64,000 nt of DNA from Haladaptatus sp. ZSTT2. Lineage in GTDB: Archaea; Halobacteriota; Halobacteria; Halobacteriales; Halococcaceae. The stretch is from assembly GCF_037081775.1 (NCBI RefSeq), contig NZ_JBAMHQ010000002.1:248001-312000 (forward strand), in the 5' to 3' direction. Positions 1 through 8,838 of the stretch are shown one piece after another; positions within the stretch are counted from its first letter, which is position 1, and the number at the start of each line of letters is the position of its first letter. The position numbers and the translations under genes were made by a program. The notes under the pieces are model-generated. The model did no database searches. It was not told the origin of the DNA and was given only the letters and a program-made list of their open reading frames with translations.

Positions 1-1
1 T

Positions 2-103
2 GAACGCAACCGAGTGAGACTCGAAAACAGAACTGCTGCACTTGCGCGCTATATCGTGCACGGATATCAAAACCTCTTGTCGAACTGGTGGAACAATCGG
101 TGA
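2..103 (+). CDS. C-terminal end of an unidentified protein (cut by window edge)
   Basis: An open frame enters from the left edge and stops at TGA 101-103, giving about 33 residues that end in LLSNWWNNR. It is basic and aromatic, as transposase C-termini often are, and it sits beside a mobile-element-rich stretch. I do not recognise the family, so the transposase idea is only a guess. It is convergent with the next gene and nearly touches it. Confidence 0.35.
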   Translation, partial: ERNRVRLENRTAALARYIVHGYQNLLSNWWNNR

Positions 104-104
104 C

Positions 105-1265
105 TCACAGACCCAGACCGGTACTATATTCCAACGTTCCGAATCCGGTACCCATTGACTCGTCGTTGATTGACGTGCCGCCGACGTTTCCGGTGAGTCC
201 GGTCATCCGGAACATGAACTCGTTGTAACTCCAGTGAAACGCAAGCCGACCACCGAGTCTCGAACGGTCGAGCCAGTTTCGCGCATGGCCATAGGTCCGG
301 GCAACGAACCGCACGTAATCGCCCTCCTCGTTCTCGACGCGAACGTTGAAGTCAGGGTGCTCGCCAGTGCCCAGTATTGGCTCGACAGTAACCGTATCGA
401 ACTCGACATGCCCATCTTTTGAACCCCAGTTCCAGAACCCAGATTGTCGAAGGGGTATCGTCAGGCGTTCGAGTCTGTCCGAGGAGAAGAATTTGTAGCC
501 CCGTCGGAAGAGTTGTGGCCCGATAAACGGAATCAATACGGAAAACGAGGTCCCGTCTGGGAAGATTGCCCATACCCACTTCCAGGGTAACAGCGGCATG
601 TCGAAACACACGCGCTGGAAGTAACATGATCCGGACAGCGTCTCGGGGCCGTCGGGCAGATCAAAATCCCCTTCGAACTCCATCCAGCGCCAAGCGACGA
701 CCTCGGCGCCACCAAGCGGTGTGTCGATATCCAGTGAGTGGTGTGGTGAGGTCATCTTCGAGTTCAGGTCGCCCCACGCCTCGAACTCCGCCTCGGCGTC
801 GTCACCGATGACGTGAACTTTCAGACCGAGGGGGCGGTTCGAGAGCGCTGTGATCTCGCTTCCGCGTCTGGTGCCGTCCTCGCGGTCTGCCCAGGCTTCG
901 AGACGCTGGTCCTCTCGAGAGAGCACCGCTTCGGCTGGTTGCCTGACGACGTGGTCGTGGACCACGTCCCCGTCGCCGGTCCAGCCGACCGTCGTCACGT
1001 CGAATCTGTCCACGCCGTCGACGACGGGTCGGTCAGCGTCCATTCCCCGGGGCGGAAGGTCGTTCACACGGGACTGGTCACCCACACAGGCAGCTATCGA
1101 GAACATGAGCTGTTTCGGCCCGTACCCCTCCTCGCCCTCTGGGAACAGGAGAAAGAACCACCAGGACGAGGACGTCCCGTTCTGTCGCTCGGGGTTCTGC
1201 CACCATATCTTCTCGAAAACACGCCGGTGCTCGGCGAGGGTCCTGTCTGCGAACGCGTCGGTCAT
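105..1265 (-). CDS. CrtC/AttH-like lipocalin-fold protein (tentative)
   Basis: A 386-residue soluble protein with no signal peptide or membrane segment. It is rich in Trp, Gly and Asp and contains many short beta-strand-like stretches, such as WRWMEFEGDFDLPDG and GYKFFSSDRLERLTIPL. This recalls the double-lipocalin AttH/CrtC (hydroxyneurosporene synthase-like) proteins, whose members include carotenoid 1,2-hydratases. The match is by general character only; no catalytic motif was recognised. No carotenoid gene is adjacent. Its 5' end lies about 30 bases from the right end of a TnpB element, so its native promoter may have been displaced. It could equally be an uncharacterised haloarchaeal protein. 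Confidence 0.5.
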   Translation of the reverse strand: MTDAFADRTLAEHRRVFEKIWWQNPERQNGTSSSWWFFLLFPEGEEGYGPKQLMFSIAACVGDQSRVNDLPPRGMDADRPVVDGVDRFDVTTVGWTGDGDVVHDHVVRQPAEAVLSREDQRLEAWADREDGTRRGSEITALSNRPLGLKVHVIGDDAEAEFEAWGDLNSKMTSPHHSLDIDTPLGGAEVVAWRWMEFEGDFDLPDGPETLSGSCYFQRVCFDMPLLPWKWVWAIFPDGTSFSVLIPFIGPQLFRRGYKFFSSDRLERLTIPLRQSGFWNWGSKDGHVEFDTVTVEPILGTGEHPDFNVRVENEEGDYVRFVARTYGHARNWLDRSRLGGRLAFHWSYNEFMFRMTGLTGNVGGTSINDESMGTGFGTLEYSTGLGL

Positions 1266-1296
1266 TGACTTACCTCCCGCTGGGGTGCTGAATTGA

Positions 1297-1480
1297 CATC
1301 CTCCCCGCCCTGAAGGGCGAGGATTCCCAACCGCGTTGGGATATTAGGGTTCACGGTTAGCAACCTATTCTCGTGGGGCGAAAACGCCTTCACTGTGGTC
1401 GAACAGACGAACCGCTGGCTGTGCCAACCAGCCGTTATCCCTATCGCCACCATCCGTGGCGAGACTCGGGAGTACCTTTT
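1297..1480 (-). ncRNA. Probable omega-RNA (reRNA) of the first TnpB
   Basis: In IS200/IS605 elements the guide RNA is made from the 3' part of tnpB and the right end of the element, with the guide reading out into the flanking DNA. Here that region contains the end of tnpB and two stable hairpins (1325-1341 and 1300-1322). The RNA would read leftwards, and its guide would come from bases below about 1297. The 5' boundary is a guess. Confidence 0.4.
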
Positions 1481-2618
1481 GCCGAATATTCTCCGCACCG
1501 TTCACGTCCGCATTCGCCACCGTACCACACTTCTCACAGACGTACAGCCCACGTTCAACACGCTGGCTGTCGTCCGTGTGGCCGCACGCTGAACACGACT
1601 TCGACGTATTGCGTTCCGACACCAACTCAACGTTGATGCCTTCTGCTTCCGCCTTGTAGTCGAGAAGCGTCGTGAAGCGGTCGAACGCCCACCCGTGCAA
1701 GTCGAGATTACCGTGGTCGCCCCAATTCCGAGACTCGCCGTTCTCGTCGTTTTCTCGGATGCCGCCAAGGTCACCCACGACAAGCGTACCAACACCTCGT
1801 TCGACACACTCCTCTACGATTGCTTTCGAGAGTGCGTGCAAGAAGTGCGTCCGGCGACCAGTTCGCGTCCGGTCAAGCCGAGTGGCCTCACGGGACGAGG
1901 AATCGTCGCACTTGGCTTTCTTCTTCGTGAAGTAGTATTCGTCTTCTTTGAGTGCGCCACCGGGATACAACACCGATTCACCGCCGAACGAGACAGCGGC
2001 GAAGTTGCAAATCCCGAGGTCAACACCAGCTACTTCGTCATCCGGAGGTTCCGGGTTGATAGTGGTGCGACAGACGAACTGAAGCCGCCACTCATCACGC
2101 TGGTAGACGGCGCGAACCTGTTGAATGTCCCACTCGGTCAGGTCAACATCCGGGCGAATCTCGTACTCACACAGAATGAAGTCCGAACGGTGCTCTTTGA
2201 GGTTGCGGCCTTTCGAGAGGCGAACGCGGGTGAACTGTGCGTCGTGCTTGAAGCCAGCCGCTTTGAACGACACAGTTGAACGTGGGTGGGAATCTCCGTG
2301 TTTGCGGTAGCCGGGCGGTCGGGCACGACCCTCGTCGTTCCGACGTTTGCCGAACCAGCCGTTGAACGCCTCAGCGAGTTCTTCGAGAACGCGCTGACTG
2401 GATTGAGAATGTAAGTCCGTGTAGCGTTCGTGGCTTTTGAGTTCGGCTTTGAGTTCCCCGTCATCAGGAATCTCGTCCGTTTCGTCCCATTGTTCTTGTG
2501 CGTAGTAGCGACCGACGTTCCAGAGTTTTGAGGCGGCCCATCCGAGTTGGTCGAGGTCGTCACGAACCTGTCGCTGGTTCGGTATTGTGGCCTCGAAGGT
2601 TCGGATGGTTCGACTCAT
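1365..2618 (-). CDS. tnpB: RNA-guided endonuclease TnpB, with altered RuvC-II motif
   Basis: A 417-residue TnpB (IS605 OrfB). An N-terminal basic/OrfB helix-turn-helix region is followed by a RuvC-like nuclease with a C4 zinc ribbon. RuvC-I Asp200 (VAGVDLG) and RuvC-III Asp371 (NADVNGAENI) are present. Zinc ligands are Cys342, Cys345, Cys361 and Cys364. The RuvC-II motif, normally hydrophobic-Glu-x-Leu, reads VVGDLGGI here, with Gly282 at the Glu position. A nearby acidic residue, Glu335 in VSERNTSKSC, might substitute. The second TnpB in this window keeps the canonical Glu. The nuclease is therefore either rearranged or inactive. The gene itself is full length and intact. Confidence 0.93.
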   Translation of the reverse strand: MSRTIRTFEATIPNQRQVRDDLDQLGWAASKLWNVGRYYAQEQWDETDEIPDDGELKAELKSHERYTDLHSQSSQRVLEELAEAFNGWFGKRRNDEGRARPPGYRKHGDSHPRSTVSFKAAGFKHDAQFTRVRLSKGRNLKEHRSDFILCEYEIRPDVDLTEWDIQQVRAVYQRDEWRLQFVCRTTINPEPPDDEVAGVDLGICNFAAVSFGGESVLYPGGALKEDEYYFTKKKAKCDDSSSREATRLDRTRTGRRTHFLHALSKAIVEECVERGVGTLVVGDLGGIRENDENGESRNWGDHGNLDLHGWAFDRFTTLLDYKAEAEGINVELVSERNTSKSCSACGHTDDSQRVERGLYVCEKCGTVANADVNGAENIRQKVLPSLATDGGDRDNGWLAQPAVRLFDHSEGVFAPRE

Positions 2619-2947
2619 TTTCTGGCTTCATAACTGGTTATGAACGCCGTTTTGTTAATAGTGTCGGTTGGCGTGGAATATCCGGCCTTGCTATCGACGT
2701 GGATTGTGTAGGGGTTGTCGGCTGTATCCCCGCTCTGAAGGGCGGGGTTTTAGCCTTGTAACTTCCATAAGCCGTGCATCGGTTGCTGGGCGTTCATGTA
2801 CCAACAACAGCATTATTTGGTCTCCGTTGGATAAAATGCTCCCCCGATCGACCCAATCACGCGAGTTCTGACAGTATCAACGAGACCGATTCAGAGGGTG
2901 CATCGGTCATCACTGAGACCATCGAGACGCTGGTAAGTCTGGGCGGC

Positions 2948-3508
2948 TCACTGAATACTAAACAGAGCGAGACAGGTTATCCAGTCATCAGTACTTGGAT
3001 CGGGAACGTTAATCTCTGCAGTGTACGTTCCTGAACCGATGGCCACTGCTTCGTTGATGTATCCCACGGCCTCTTCAAACGACCACGCCACCGTATCTCC
3101 GGGCGCGACTGTTACCTTTCCGCTGCCGGAAGATTTCTGTTCAATCTCAGTCCACCCAGACGAATCTTTGAATCGTATTGTCCACGAGAACGGATTGAAA
3201 TTTAGTTCTGTCACAGAGTTGTTATAGAAGGTCAACGTAAGCGACTCAGGAGATTTACCAACTGTCTGTGAGGGCAATAGATACACTGAGGCAGAATCGG
3301 TCTCAACCGTATGCGAACAGATAATGTTGTTTTGGTCCCCGTATGGAGGACAGTCGTAATCCTCGATTTCTTTTGCTGACGCTGGTGGGGCAGGAGTAAC
3401 CGTTTGTCCGGCTGACTGCTGTGGACTGACTGTATTACAGCCACTTAGGAATACAATCCCTGAACCAGCCAATTGGAGGGCCTCACGACGAGACCAAAAT
3501 CGTGCCAT
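2948..3508 (-). CDS. Secreted lipoprotein of unknown function
   Basis: A 186-residue protein that begins MARFWSRREALQLAGS, a twin-arginine-like export signal, followed by a lipobox ending in Cys24 (LSGCNTV). A Ser/Thr/Pro-rich linker leads into a small beta-rich domain containing WTIRFKDSSGWTEIEQ and paired cysteines. It is probably anchored outside the cell membrane by a lipid. The domain is reminiscent of small immunoglobulin-like haloarchaeal surface proteins, but no family was recognised. It stands alone, with a dispersed repeat just upstream. Confidence 0.75.
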   Translation of the reverse strand: MARFWSRREALQLAGSGIVFLSGCNTVSPQQSAGQTVTPAPPASAKEIEDYDCPPYGDQNNIICSHTVETDSASVYLLPSQTVGKSPESLTLTFYNNSVTELNFNPFSWTIRFKDSSGWTEIEQKSSGSGKVTVAPGDTVAWSFEEAVGYINEAVAIGSGTYTAEINVPDPSTDDWITCLALFSIQ

Positions 3509-3569
3509 GGTAGTTCATCAAAACCAATCTTGTTAGTTTTTCTGGGAATTAGGTAGAACCGTCTGCAAC

Positions 3570-3646
3570 ATACGCGCCTTCTATTCAGCACGGTTGTAGA
3601 AATCTCACCAATCCCTGTCAGAAGGTGCGTGCTGAACTTAGAGGGT
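3570..3646. repeat. Dispersed 77-bp repeat, copy 1
   Basis: This 77-base stretch recurs at 9796-9872 with two mismatches by eye. It contains TTCAGCAC near one end and the inverted GTGCTGAA near the other. The leftward reading frame gives a peptide with KFSTHLLTGIGEI and VLNRRRV in both copies. This could be the left-over end of an insertion sequence or a small non-autonomous element. Confidence 0.8.
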
Positions 3647-3749
3647 GTCTGCAGCAAGAGGCAGCTAGTCATTCTGTTGGATGTCGGGACCGGTTCGCAT
3701 TCCTGCTCCGAAATACTCCCCCCGCTGTTTCCACCTCTTTTCCGAGCGT

Positions 3750-4295
3750 CTACGAGGGCCGTTGCCGCTTCTGTTGAGTATCGACATCGGTCGCGTTTGG
3801 CGGCGAATCAGTCCGCAGCCACTTCGGCACGAGTTCACGGCCGAAGAGGGCACGTTCTAGCGCGAGTCGCCCGCCCCCGAGGAGGATCAGCGCCACGGAT
3901 GCGGCGATGAGGACGAAGTTGTACTCGCCGATCGTGTAGGCCGTCCCGACGCTCTGGGTGGGGAACCCACCCGGGAAGTTGACGAGTAGCATCGCTACCA
4001 GCATCGTGATGCCAGTGAACACGGCCGCGATGCGGGTGAACAAGCCGAGGAGAATCAGGAGCCCGCCACCGAACTCAGCGAGCGCCGCCAGCCACGCGAA
4101 CGCCACGGGGAACGGGACGCTCAGCGAGGCCAGGAACCCTGCGAAAGCGTCGATGGTCACTGCGCGCGGCCCCCAGTTGAACAACTTTCCGGCACCGTTG
4201 ACCATCATCGCGAACCCGATTCCGACGCGAAGGGCCGTCGGGCCCCACTCTTCGAGCATACGTTCCCGGTTACTCTCAGCGATTGGTTGCCACAT
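3750..4295 (-). CDS. DoxX family membrane protein
   Basis: A 181-residue protein with four predicted membrane helices (roughly residues 22-45, 62-85, 88-110 and 125-146). The hallmarks are the N-terminal RVGIGFAMMVNGAGKLFNWG and WLAALAEFGGGLLILLGLFTR, which match the DoxX/DoxD-like integral membrane family. Family members are linked to thiosulfate:quinone oxidoreduction or to respiratory membrane partners, but most are uncharacterised. The C-terminal tail is polar and probably cytoplasmic. It is a single-gene unit divergent from the next gene. Confidence 0.9.
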   Translation of the reverse strand: MWQPIAESNRERMLEEWGPTALRVGIGFAMMVNGAGKLFNWGPRAVTIDAFAGFLASLSVPFPVAFAWLAALAEFGGGLLILLGLFTRIAAVFTGITMLVAMLLVNFPGGFPTQSVGTAYTIGEYNFVLIAASVALILLGGGRLALERALFGRELVPKWLRTDSPPNATDVDTQQKRQRPS

Positions 4296-4343
4296 ATGTC
4301 ATCACCTGCGGTGTATAGTTAGCGATATGCCACTATCAACCAT

Positions 4344-4805
4344 GTGTATTGTTCTCAATTATTGAGATTCGTCATCGTAGATAACGTGACACCCGCCGTC
4401 TTATCATCTGGTGATGTAAGATTGTCCACGAGAGACTCAGTGGTTGTGGATCGCACCCGGGGGCAAGAGTTCGTCGATGCTTGCCGGGCGACGGTCGGAG
4501 ATCAACTCCGGTCGCTGACGTACTTCAGAGACGACGGTTTCGAACAGCTCTATCTCCGATCGGACCTTTCGGCTGAGGCGGATCTGACAGGGTTCGTCGA
4601 GCACGAATCCCTGGGTTTCGATGCGCATACTGCCTACCATGGGTCGGAACTCGGCGAGTACGATTGCACCATCCGGGTCTTCGAACACGGGTTCCTGTTA
4701 CGGGTTACGACGCCCGATGAAGGTATCTTTCTGACGACCGACGGGATTACGCTCGGCGATTTCAAGGAAGCAGCGACGGCTCTCAAAACCCTCCTCGCGC
4801 AGTAG
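4344..4805 (+). CDS. Haloarchaeal DUF7522-like small protein
   Basis: A soluble acidic protein of up to 153 residues. Its conserved-looking core contains DACRATVGDQLRSLTYF, YLRSDL, HGSELGEYDCTIRVFEHG and FLTTDGITLGDF, a pattern I associate with a common uncharacterised haloarchaeal family (DUF7522). The start is uncertain: GTG at 4386 would remove 14 residues and fits the core better, while ATG 4344 is the longest option. It is divergent from the DoxX gene and the two probably have promoters in the 48-90 base gap. Confidence 0.7.
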   Translation: MYCSQLLRFVIVDNVTPAVLSSGDVRLSTRDSVVVDRTRGQEFVDACRATVGDQLRSLTYFRDDGFEQLYLRSDLSAEADLTGFVEHESLGFDAHTAYHGSELGEYDCTIRVFEHGFLLRVTTPDEGIFLTTDGITLGDFKEAATALKTLLAQ

Positions 4806-4976
4806 GTTCTGGGCTACTCCCCGGTGAGTTCACCTGCCATCCTGACGATTCGATCGGCGTTTGAGGGGTTTTCATATTGTTTGTCCCGAGTGTGCGGAAT
4901 CGCCTCCTTAGGACACACGCGGTCAATTCCGATGGCGCAGGTACACAGGGGAGTTCTCGTGCCCGACTCGCGCCCT

Positions 4977-5177
4977 CTATGCAGCACGAACTATTCGAAC
5001 TACTCGGATTGTGTCAGGACCGTCGTGACCGACGCAGAGGGTGTAGTCAGCACGAGTCTCATAGCAGTCGAGACAGGTAATCGCCTCCTTTCAATTCCCC
5101 GTACTCTCCTCGACGAAGAGTCTCTCAAGCAGCTCTCGAAGCTCCTCTGGGCGCATGCGCGGGCCCTCCAGCTCCAC
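4977..5177 (-). pseudogene. Small zinc-ribbon-like gene broken by an in-frame stop
   Basis: Read leftwards, one frame gives MRPEELRELLERLFVEESTG (ATG at 5156, or GTG at 5177) and then TGA at 5091-5093. The same frame continues with KEAITCLDCYETRADYTLCV and ends at 4977 after a GHDGPDT motif. The downstream half has a Cys-x2-Cys plus Cys pattern typical of very small haloarchaeal zinc-finger proteins, and no start codon of its own. The simplest reading is one protein of about 60 residues interrupted by a nonsense mutation. A second possibility is two tiny overlapping genes. Confidence 0.5.
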
Positions 5178-5478
5178 ACGATTTCGAAGTACGACTCATC
5201 TGTCGTATCGCGGGCTGACTCGGGCTTCGAACTGGTGAAATCGCCCACTTCCACACTGTGTGCGTGATCTGGAACCGCCAAACGATTCGCATTCGCCAAC
5301 ACGAACAGTGCCGATGGGGATACTGCCGACGACGGGCCCTAGCACAGAGCAGTCGGAAACACCCACTGCAGGCACACGCGGTGCAGGAAGTCCACCTCGA
5401 GGCTTCGCAGGTGTGGTTTCGGCGTAGGTACGTGAGGGCCGCCAGGATTATTGTTTCAGCAGACCTACAGTATGTACT
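5178..5478. other. Intergenic, no supported gene
   Basis: All frames here are short and of low-complexity Arg/Ser/Cys composition, the usual sign of reading GC-rich DNA out of frame. No RNA gene was recognised. Confidence 0.5.
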
Positions 5479-5889
5479 ATGGCAGGTACCACTCACGTCC
5501 AGACATCTTCACGGGGAAGTAATGGACTCCTCCTGCACGCCTTCATCGGCGCGGTAGTGATGTTGGTCCTCACGATTATCCCGTTATCGCCCGTTCTGGG
5601 CGGAGCCGTCGCCGGCTATCTCCACAAGAGTGAGGGGATGAAAGTTGGGGCACTTGCTGGGCTGTTTGCTGTCGTCCCTGTCGTCGCAGTGATCATGTTC
5701 GGAGTTGCGTTCTTGACCCCCTTCGTCACCAGCTCGGGGGGGAGTACGATTTTCCCCTCCCTCGGCTTCCTCCTCATAGGGCTCGTCTCGCTTCTGCTGG
5801 TCGGTCTGTACACCATCGGTCTTGGTGCTCTCGGCGGCTATATCGCCGTCACCCTCACTGAGTCTCGGACCACCACTCCGTCGGCGTAG
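5479..5889 (+). CDS. DUF5518 membrane protein
   Basis: A 136-residue membrane protein with about four hydrophobic segments (near residues 17-32, 35-48, 53-75 and 92-125). The block SPVLGGAVAGYLHKSEGMKV is characteristic of the DUF5518 family, which is common in haloarchaea and methanogens and has no known function. Further Gly-rich helices follow (GAALGGYIAVTL-like end). It stands alone between a relic and the convergent monooxygenase gene. Confidence 0.85.
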   Translation: MAGTTHVQTSSRGSNGLLLHAFIGAVVMLVLTIIPLSPVLGGAVAGYLHKSEGMKVGALAGLFAVVPVVAVIMFGVAFLTPFVTSSGGSTIFPSLGFLLIGLVSLLLVGLYTIGLGALGGYIAVTLTESRTTTPSA

Positions 5890-5973
5890 CCGGGGTCGTC
5901 GTGGATACGAAACTCCGGTTCATTTTCCCGTTTTGTTGAGATCGTTCGTCGGCTTCCCCACGCTGGCCTTCCT

Positions 5974-7143
5974 TCAGAATCTTCGGATGCTACGTGGTCG
6001 GGGACCGTCCGGAAATCCAGTGTGGCGGTTTAAGGAACGATAGCTCGGACGAGGCTGCTGCTGGCGCGCCCTCGACGTCAGGTGGTCGACGACGTACTCC
6101 GCATCCCTGCCGACGCCGGTGAACAGCCCCGACGTCATCGCGTACAGGAAGAACAGGCCGACGAAGTACAGTCCTGGTTCGTCCGGGACGACACCGCGCA
6201 CGTGAACGGGCTCCGTGGGTTGTTCTGTCCCGTCGAAGATTGGGAGGTCAATCCACGAAAAGTCAGGGCGGAAGCCAGTGCACCAGATGACGTTCTTGAC
6301 GTCGAGGACGGCATCGTCCCCGACGACGGGCCGACCGTCGTGGACGCTAGTCGTGCGAGGCACTCGCTCGATGCCAGCGGCGGCTAACTCACGTGGTTTG
6401 ATTCGGACCAGCTGGATGCCCTGGGACAGCATCTTCGGGCGCTTTCGGCGCCCAATCGGCGTCTCCGTCGTGAGGATCCTGTGAAAGAGCACCCGCATCA
6501 CGAACGGGGCCCCCAGGTGACGACCGACCCACGAGTCGATGTGGAATGGCACGTGACCGACGTCGCGGCCCGACAGCCACGTCTCGTGTTCGTCGACAAC
6601 GTCGAGGGCGATCTCTGCTCCCGAGTTACCCGCACCGACGACGAGCACGCCCCCGTCCTGTAGCTGATCGGGGTTGCGGTAGTCGCTCGAATGCAGCTGG
6701 ACGACATCGTCGGAGAGCTTGGACGCAAAATCCGGAACCTTCGGGGCCTGGTAGCTCGCCATCGCCACCACGACGTTGTCCGCCTCGATCCGCCGGTCGC
6801 CCGCGGTAATGAGGAAGCTATCGCCGCTCCGTTCCAGCCCATCCACGCGGACGCCGAGTTCAACGGGGAGGTCGAACCGCTCGGCATAGGTCTCCAAGTA
6901 GTCGGCTACCTCATCCTTCGTGGGGAAGGCGTATGGTGAGCCCGGAAAATCCATTCCCGGCAAGCTCGAGAAGCGGGCGGGCGTGAACACCCGGAGTGAG
7001 TCCCAACGGGCCCGCCATGCGTCGCCAACGCGGTCGCTCGCGTCGAGGATGACGAAGTCCTGGTGGTGTCGCTGCAGGTAGTACCCGGTCACCAGTCCGG
7101 CCTGACCACCGCCGATAACGACGGTCTCGTATCGTTCGCTCAT
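5974..7143 (-). CDS. Flavin-containing monooxygenase-like NAD(P)/FAD oxidoreductase
   Basis: A 389-residue protein with the FAD-binding Rossmann motif GGGQAG at residues 11-16 (VVIGGGQAGLVTGYYLQRHH) and a second NADPH-binding motif, GAGNSGAEIALDV, near residue 170. The order and size fit the CzcO/YhdN-type single-component flavin monooxygenases, which oxygenate N, S or carbonyl groups. The substrate cannot be told. It lies downstream of and in the same direction as the FilR1-type regulator, with a 155-base gap, so that regulator may control it. Confidence 0.9.
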   Translation of the reverse strand: MSERYETVVIGGGQAGLVTGYYLQRHHQDFVILDASDRVGDAWRARWDSLRVFTPARFSSLPGMDFPGSPYAFPTKDEVADYLETYAERFDLPVELGVRVDGLERSGDSFLITAGDRRIEADNVVVAMASYQAPKVPDFASKLSDDVVQLHSSDYRNPDQLQDGGVLVVGAGNSGAEIALDVVDEHETWLSGRDVGHVPFHIDSWVGRHLGAPFVMRVLFHRILTTETPIGRRKRPKMLSQGIQLVRIKPRELAAAGIERVPRTTSVHDGRPVVGDDAVLDVKNVIWCTGFRPDFSWIDLPIFDGTEQPTEPVHVRGVVPDEPGLYFVGLFFLYAMTSGLFTGVGRDAEYVVDHLTSRARQQQPRPSYRSLNRHTGFPDGPRPRSIRRF

Positions 7144-7298
7144 GTGTTCGTTCCTCGATAAGCGTACGCGCCGGAGGGACGTGATGGTGCCGCGTGCAAG
7201 ATTTCACGCCCTGAAATCTCGGGGAGGCTGGATCCTTGGGACGTCAGAGACTCCCGGCTGGCCGGGTTGTCCGATAGCGGCGGTCGTTCCCAGTGGCG

Positions 7299-8111
7299 TT
7301 ACGATGGCACGCGGGACTCGAAGGCGGTAGGGTCTACCGGGGTCGCCTCCGCGCGAACCTGCTCGAAGACCGAGATGGCCCAGTCACGGGCCTCCGGGGC
7401 GTCGGTGTCGATGACCGCCACGAGTGCCCCAGTCTTGGCGTCATGACAGCAGATGCCGGCCCGATCGTCCACGATACCGAGGCCGCAGCGGTCGCCGTCG
7501 GGGAGGTGATCGTGGACGAGGATGGTCGCGTTCTCGCAGGCGGCGACCTCCAGTATCCGGTCGGGATTCCAGGCAAACATCCCCTCCAGGGCCTCGGGCG
7601 TGAACACGTACTCGAAGGTCATTCCGTCGAGGACTGCGCCACAGGCCGTCTCGAGGTTGCTCGACTTGTAGACGATGTTGTCGAACCCGCGCAACGTCGA
7701 GGTCGACCGAATGAGCTGGCCGAGGCGCTCGACGGGTTCGTAGGGATACCCTGGCCCGGGGTAGGAGACGACCGCGTCGGCGAAGAGGTCGACGGAGAAG
7801 CCCGGCATCTCGACCGGCAGCCACTGCCAGACGTCGCGAAGCTTCTCCTCGACCTCCATCGCGTCCCGGAGAGTGAGGAACCTGTCGGCGACGTACTCGC
7901 CGAGGGGGGTCAGCCCGTACGTTGGGCCGTTCCTGACGATCCACCTCCGCTCTCCGAAGTCGGCGAGCACCCGTCCGACGGTCGGCGAGGAGGCGTTGGT
8001 GGCTTCACATAGCTCTCGACGGTTGGCCGGTCCGTCGCGCAACGTTTCGAGGACGCCGACGCGGTGGGCCGACGTGGCCAGGAACTGGATGTTGTCGATT
8101 CCCGCAGTCAT
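7299..8111 (-). CDS. FilR1-type (DUF1724) HTH transcriptional regulator
   Basis: About 270 residues. The N-terminal winged helix-turn-helix (residues 4-75) has AHRVGVLETLRDGPANRREL and SPTVGRVLADF as the recognition region. The rest is a sensor-like domain of the kind found in the methanogen FilR1 regulators and many haloarchaeal transcription factors. ATG at 8111 was preferred to TTG at 8117. A degenerate paralogue of its N-terminus lies at 15503-15730. Neighbouring genes suggest control of the flavin monooxygenase, but no operator was identified. Confidence 0.85.
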   Translation of the reverse strand: MTAGIDNIQFLATSAHRVGVLETLRDGPANRRELCEATNASSPTVGRVLADFGERRWIVRNGPTYGLTPLGEYVADRFLTLRDAMEVEEKLRDVWQWLPVEMPGFSVDLFADAVVSYPGPGYPYEPVERLGQLIRSTSTLRGFDNIVYKSSNLETACGAVLDGMTFEYVFTPEALEGMFAWNPDRILEVAACENATILVHDHLPDGDRCGLGIVDDRAGICCHDAKTGALVAVIDTDAPEARDWAISVFEQVRAEATPVDPTAFESRVPS

Positions 8112-8838
8112 AAGCAATGTAGGGGGGCGAGTGGCTTAGCGTTTCTACCGTGGGGAGGGACAGGCGACTCGCTATTCGAGGTCCTCGGGAGGATCGAGTG
8201 GTGTGTCCGCCGCCTGCTTCCCAGCCCTCCCTGATGGTCGCGACGCACCTCGTCGCAGTGTAACGTGGAAGTCACCATTGCCACAATCGCACGATATTCA
8301 AGCACGACCACAGAGACTTCCTCAATCGCTGCCACCAGCGATGTGCAACATACAGAGGGTGTGTCCAGCACGCCGGCTGCACGCCCCGAACACGTGGAGG
8401 GGGGTCGAGTGCGGTGCGACGGTCGGTGCCGCTCTCGCCGGGTAGGACTCCTGCGCCGGGTTGCCCCCACAGACAACGTCGCCGACATTGGTGTCGCCCG
8501 AGACTGAACCACGTGCCTTCGACCTACACACCGTTTCGTCATTGCGGCCGACGAGCCCGCCGACAAACTCAGAGCCGGTGCCCCGGCCGCCTGCTTCCGA
8601 ATCGCTCACCGTCGCTCGGTTCCAGCCGACGAGCCCGAGACGGTCATCTCGCTGGCTGAGGCGATCAGAAGGCTCCCCAGAGCGGTCGATACGGAGGTCG
8701 CGTTCCAGAATCTCCGTGAAGGAGTTGTCGCTCCCCGAGACAGTACGCTCCGTCGGAGGAGTAAGCTGGTCACCACCCACACGACGGCAGGCAGATGGGG
8801 CCTGAATACTTACCCTCTCGGACCGCGAGCCTTCCGAT
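8112..8838. other. 727-base gap without a convincing gene
   Basis: The open frames here lack recognisable domains and have the Arg/Ser/Pro-rich composition of out-of-frame GC-rich DNA. CATACAGAGGGTGT near 8350 recalls the AGAGGGT at the edge of the 77-bp repeat and may be IS-derived. A TATA-like GAATACTTAC at about 8804-8813 is correctly placed to start the next gene. Confidence 0.45.

Larger units (their letters stand above)
1297..2761 (-). mobile_element. IS200/IS605-type solo tnpB element (IS1341-like)
   Basis: The element has one tnpB gene and no tnpA. Its ends carry related GC-rich hairpins: 1300-1322 (CCGCCCTGAAGGGCG core, followed by a second hairpin at 1325-1341) and 2728-2747 (CCCCGCTCTGAAGGGCGGGG). 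Subterminal hairpins of this type are the ends recognised by HUH transposase TnpA in this family. Without tnpA the element would need a helper in trans. The exact ends are estimated from the hairpins and no target duplication is expected in this family. Confidence 0.8.

Noticed and set aside
1297-2761. Reading the terminal hairpins as transcription terminators
   Set aside because: Their position at both ends of the tnpB gene and their mutual similarity fit IS200/IS605 ends better than terminators.
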